DNA of 36,917 nucleotides from DASXMR01 sp036495525 (GTDB lineage: Bacteria; Actinomycetota; Actinomycetes; Streptosporangiales; Streptosporangiaceae): the NCBI GenBank assembly GCA_036495525.1, contig DASXMR010000036.1, positions 1 through 36,917 on the forward strand. Direction: 5' to 3'. The translations under genes were made by a program, and so were the position numbers. The stretch's first letter is position 1; each line of letters starts with the position of its first letter. This document shows positions 34,429-36,917 of the stretch, in pieces. The notes beneath the pieces were generated by a model that saw only the letters and a program-made list of their open reading frames with translations, was not told the origin of the DNA and ran no database searches.

Positions 34429-35382
34429 ATGACGGCGCTGGAGGCGGTGTCGGTCTATTTGCCGCCCGTTCGGATACCGATCGAGAGCCTGGCCGGATCT
34501 CTCGGCCTGACCGAAATGCAAGTCAAGCTGTTCCGCCGGTTTCATGGCTTGCGCGAAGTCAGCCGAGAGCCGGACGGGTCGCTGTCCGATCTGCTCATGC
34601 GGGCCGCCGCCGGGCTGGACGCGCTGCGCGGCCGGGAGCACCTCGTCCGTTACGTGCTGCACGCGCGGGCCATGCCGGTGGTCGCGCCTTACCCGGTCAA
34701 CCCGCTGCACCAGGTCTGCCGCGCGCTCGGGCTCGGTCACGCGCTCGCGTTCACGGTCACGCACCAGTCGTGCGCCAGCGGCTTGCTGGCGATCGACATG
34801 GCTGGCCGGCTGCTCGCCGCCGACAGTGCCGACGCGGCCGGCTTAGCCAGCCAGGAACAGCCGCTCGCGCTCATCCTGGCTGGCGAGAAGGCGTTCACCC
34901 CCGCTGCCCAGATGTTCGCCGACACGACGGTCTTCGGAGAGGGCGCGTCCGCGTGCCTGGTCAGTGCTTCGGGCGCCCGCGACCGGATGCTGGCCTACGC
35001 CGCCAGCGTGCGTGGCGAGTTCGACAGCTCTACCGGGGAGAACGACGCGCGGCTGCAGCGCGCCTACCGGCCGTCGCTGGCGGAAGTGATGCACCGGGCG
35101 CTGGACGAGGCCGGCGTGCAGCTGGACGACATTCGCGTCGTGCTGCCGCACAACGTCAACCTGGTGACCTGGCAGCGGATGTGCGTGCTGCTCAAGTTCC
35201 CGCGCGAGCGTGTGCTGCTGGACAATATCGCCGCCAGCGGCCACGTCTTCTGCGCGGACATGTTCGCCAATTACCAGACCGCGGTTGAGCGCGGGATGCT
35301 GCAGCGGGGCGACCGCTATCTCGCCGCGGCGGTCGGCGCCGGCGGTGGCGCGACGTTCTCGGCAATGGTGTTCGAGCACTGA
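34429..35382 (+). CDS. KAS III (FabH-like) ketosynthase/acyltransferase
   Basis: 317 residues with the thiolase-fold KAS III pattern. The nucleophile is Cys115 in THQSCASGLLAIDMAG, His241 is in LPHNVNLVTW and Asn266 is in LDNIAASGH, so the catalytic triad is complete. GEGASACLV and AAVGAGGGATFSAMVF match the core strands. Stand-alone KAS III enzymes in clusters condense an acyl-CoA with an ACP-bound unit or move acyl groups between carriers. With the E1 pair and two ACPs nearby, it probably extends or transfers the acyl starter. It is followed by a second KAS III-like gene. Confidence 0.9.
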   Translation: MTALEAVSVYLPPVRIPIESLAGSLGLTEMQVKLFRRFHGLREVSREPDGSLSDLLMRAAAGLDALRGREHLVRYVLHARAMPVVAPYPVNPLHQVCRALGLGHALAFTVTHQSCASGLLAIDMAGRLLAADSADAAGLASQEQPLALILAGEKAFTPAAQMFADTTVFGEGASACLVSASGARDRMLAYAASVRGEFDSSTGENDARLQRAYRPSLAEVMHRALDEAGVQLDDIRVVLPHNVNLVTWQRMCVLLKFPRERVLLDNIAASGHVFCADMFANYQTAVERGMLQRGDRYLAAAVGAGGGATFSAMVFEH

Positions 35383-35406
35383 CCGGTCGCTCTGAGGAGG
35401 CGTGAG

Positions 35407-35505
35407 ATGGCAGCACCGGAACCCGGCGCCGACGGTGCGCGCGGGTCGCAGACGACGGCGGGGGAGCCGGCGGCGCTCGTTGCCCGCGCTTCCCGGCCCG
35501 TCTAG
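35407..35505 (+). CDS. Possible 32-residue leader peptide
   Basis: The strongest ribosome site of this stretch, GAGGAGG, lies six bases before an ATG at 35407. That frame runs 32 codons (starting MAAPEPGADGARG) and ends with TAG at 35503-35505, five bases before the GTG of the next gene. No homologue is recognised. It may be a leader whose translation feeds re-initiation at 35511, or evidence that the next gene's true N-terminus was frameshifted. Confidence 0.35.
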   Translation: MAAPEPGADGARGSQTTAGEPAALVARASRPV

Positions 35506-35510
35506 CCGCC

Positions 35511-36440
35511 GTGTTCGTCGCGCGCGCGCCCCGCGTGCCGCCGCACCCCGACCGTGACCTGCACCTGGTCCGGGCCGCACGCCGCCGCTTCACCGGGCCT
35601 GCCGCCTTCCTGGCTGATCCGGTGAGCCGGGCGCGGGTCGGCGAGTACCTCGCGGACATGGCCAGGCCGTACGCGCGCGAGGTGCCGGCCGGCCTGTTCG
35701 GCGGGCAGCCGTCAGCAGCCCTCGGCCAGTCGTACGGGGAGATGGCCGAAGCCCTGATCGGGTCGGCCGTGTCCCCGGCAGAGCCCGTCGACCTGCTGGT
35801 GCTCGCGTTCTCCGTGCACGACCTGTGGCCCGGCCGGCAGACCGCCGCTTATCTCAGTCACCTCACTCCTGGCGCGCCGATGGCCTTCGCCGTCTGTGAT
35901 CAGGGTCCTGCGGCGGCCTTCAGCGGCCTGCGGATCGCCAGCGAGTACGCGTCGTCGGCCGGCCTGCGGCGGACCCTGCTGATCGTCGCCGAGCAGGCGG
36001 ATCTCCCGTATGACTGCGAAGCGCCGCTGCCGTCGCAGCACCAGGGCGTCGCCATGCTGCTGGCGGACGGCGCGCGGCCGCAGGCCAGGCTCACCGCCGT
36101 GCGCCAGCATCCGGGTGTCGCGCCCGGCGATGCCGCCGGACTCGCCGCCGCTGACCTCGCAGCCCTGGCGGCCGGCCGGCCCGCGGTCGGCCTCGTGCTC
36201 GGCGACGCGCTCGCCGCGGCCTGGCCGGCGCCCGCCGCCAGCCGGGTGCGGGTGAGTCAGCCCGGCCAGCCGGCCACCGGCCTGTGGTGGGACCTCATCG
36301 AGGAGCTGACCTGCGATGCCGGCCAGCAGGACCTGCTGGTGGCCGCCGACTACGATCCCGGCCTGCGGTATCTGTGCCTGACCGCGTTCGACACCGCTGA
36401 GGCGGCCACCCTGCCAGAGCGCCCGGCTGAGCCGCTGTAG
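35511..36440 (+). CDS. KAS III-like protein lacking His and Asn
   Basis: 309 residues from a GTG at 35511, which has no ribosome site of its own. VDLLVLAFSVHD, PMAFAVCDQGPAAAFSGLRI with Cys129, RTLLIVAEQADLPY and HQGVAMLLADG follow the KAS III fold. In the C-terminal half, where His and Asn are expected, the sequence reads GLWWDLIEELT and AADYDPGLRYLCLTAFD, with neither residue. It is therefore probably a non-condensing partner of the upstream KAS III (like a chain-length factor) or an acyltransferase that uses only Cys. Co-directional and close to the intact KAS III, the two may form a heterodimer. The N-terminus is uncertain. Confidence 0.75.
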   Translation: MFVARAPRVPPHPDRDLHLVRAARRRFTGPAAFLADPVSRARVGEYLADMARPYAREVPAGLFGGQPSAALGQSYGEMAEALIGSAVSPAEPVDLLVLAFSVHDLWPGRQTAAYLSHLTPGAPMAFAVCDQGPAAAFSGLRIASEYASSAGLRRTLLIVAEQADLPYDCEAPLPSQHQGVAMLLADGARPQARLTAVRQHPGVAPGDAAGLAAADLAALAAGRPAVGLVLGDALAAAWPAPAASRVRVSQPGQPATGLWWDLIEELTCDAGQQDLLVAADYDPGLRYLCLTAFDTAEAATLPERPAEPL

Positions 36441-36567
36441 GAAGCCGCAGTGGGTCGGAGGCCCGTGAGCCAGCCTTACTGAGCCGCCGGAGTGGGCGCC
36501 GTCTGAGCCCGAAGTGAGCCACCCGCAGTGGGCGTCCGCAGCGCTGGTGGCGTCCTCAGCCGCCGGC

Positions 36568-36917
36568 TCAACCGTCCCGGCTGGCCGCTGCCGCCGCAGC
36601 GAACCAGGCCCGCAGGCACGACGCGGCCTGTGCGATCGCTACCCGGCTGGCGTCCACGGTGCCGATCATCGTGAAGAACCCGTGCGTCATGCCCTGGTAG
36701 CAGCTGAGCTCCGCCTGCACGCCCTCGTTGGCTAGCCGGCGTGCGTACGCCTCGCCCTGATCGCGCAGCGGGTCGCACTCCGCGGTGATGACGAGCGCCG
36801 GCGGCAGGTGCGCGAGGCTCTCGGCGCGCAGCGGCGAGGCCAGCTGGTTGCTCGCGTCGGCCGGGCTGGCCAGGTAATGCCGGCGGTACCAGGCGACCGA
36901 ATGCCGGTTGAACAGGA
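36568..36917 (-). CDS. Alpha/beta hydrolase, HSL-type, 5' end outside window
   Basis: The frame is open from the right edge to a TGA at 36568 and gives the last ~115 residues. The sequence LPPALVITAECDPLRDQGE carries the catalytic Asp and GMTHGFF the catalytic His of hormone-sensitive-lipase/Aes-type esterases. RHYLASPADASNQLASPLRA before it also fits the family. The nucleophile Ser (GDSAGG) would lie beyond the window. It converges on the KAS III-like gene, with 127 bp between them that hold nothing recognisable. Cluster membership is uncertain. Confidence 0.9.
   Translation of the reverse strand, partial: LFNRHSVAWYRRHYLASPADASNQLASPLRAESLAHLPPALVITAECDPLRDQGEAYARRLANEGVQAELSCYQGMTHGFFTMIGTVDASRVAIAQAASCLRAWFAAAAAASRDG

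Noticed and set aside
6489..36917. Search for a lanthipeptide-type precursor peptide that the LanB domain might act on
   Set aside because: No small Ser/Thr/Cys-rich frame with a ribosome site was seen in the cluster; the LanB domain more likely acts on a carrier-bound substrate.

Overview
The window is high-GC DNA (roughly 70 %) with GTG and TTG starts, 4-nt start/stop overlaps, GGAGG-type ribosome binding sites, a PadR/HAAS pair, an MbtH protein and a DrrA/DrrB-type exporter. This points to an actinomycete (Actinomycetota). The genus cannot be fixed from what is visible.

Region 1 (58-6304) is a small, degraded integrative island in a tRNA-Ala(GGC) gene. The intact tRNA is at 58-130. The last 45 bases of the tRNA plus two flanking bases recur, with one mismatch, at 6260-6304 as the other attachment end. 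Inside are the 3' part of a tyrosine integrase lacking its first catalytic Arg, a HAAS-type membrane protein with its PadR regulator, a divergent DUF2306-like membrane protein sharing two AGGTAG-N5-CTACTT operator-like sites, a large secreted beta-propeller-like protein, a PPOX flavoenzyme, an IS481-type transposase remnant, and a ~125-bp direct repeat.

Region 2 (6489-26843, all minus strand) is a ~20-kb nonribosomal peptide operon. In transcription order it holds: ABC ATPase, ABC-2 permease, acyl-adenylating ligase, MbtH, then four single-module C-A-PCP NRPS proteins, then a SAM methyltransferase. Read by eye against GrsA, the A-domain pockets are DALWLGGTFK (Val-like), DIVQMALIYK (unassigned), EAPQLGLAWK (degenerate, Asp235 to Glu) and DILQLGLVWK (Gly). 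The first NRPS is fused after its PCP to ~850 residues of a lantibiotic dehydratase (LanB) tRNA-dependent glutamylation-type domain without the elimination domain. This NRPS-LanB fusion is the most unusual object in the window. The third and fourth NRPS genes are a mosaic tandem duplication.

Region 3 (27126-36440) holds mixed-strand accessory genes: a methyltransferase-like protein, two acyl carrier proteins, a stand-alone condensation-like protein with an altered HHxxxDG motif, a GT1 glycosyltransferase, a 2-oxoacid dehydrogenase/transketolase-like E1 alpha/beta pair with no E2 or E3, a trans-acting thioesterase, a KAS III enzyme with its full Cys-His-Asn triad, and a second KAS III-like protein that lacks His and Asn. 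A truncated alpha/beta hydrolase (HSL type) runs off the right edge.

Inferred logic: the E1 pair and KAS III proteins build or transfer an acyl unit on an ACP. The ligase and condensation-like protein may deliver an acyl starter to the Val-type module. The four modules extend it (about acyl-Val-X-?-Gly), with tRNA-dependent chemistry by the LanB domain. The separate thioesterase releases the product, the methyltransferase and glycosyltransferase decorate it, and the ABC pair exports it. No pathway-specific regulator was seen.
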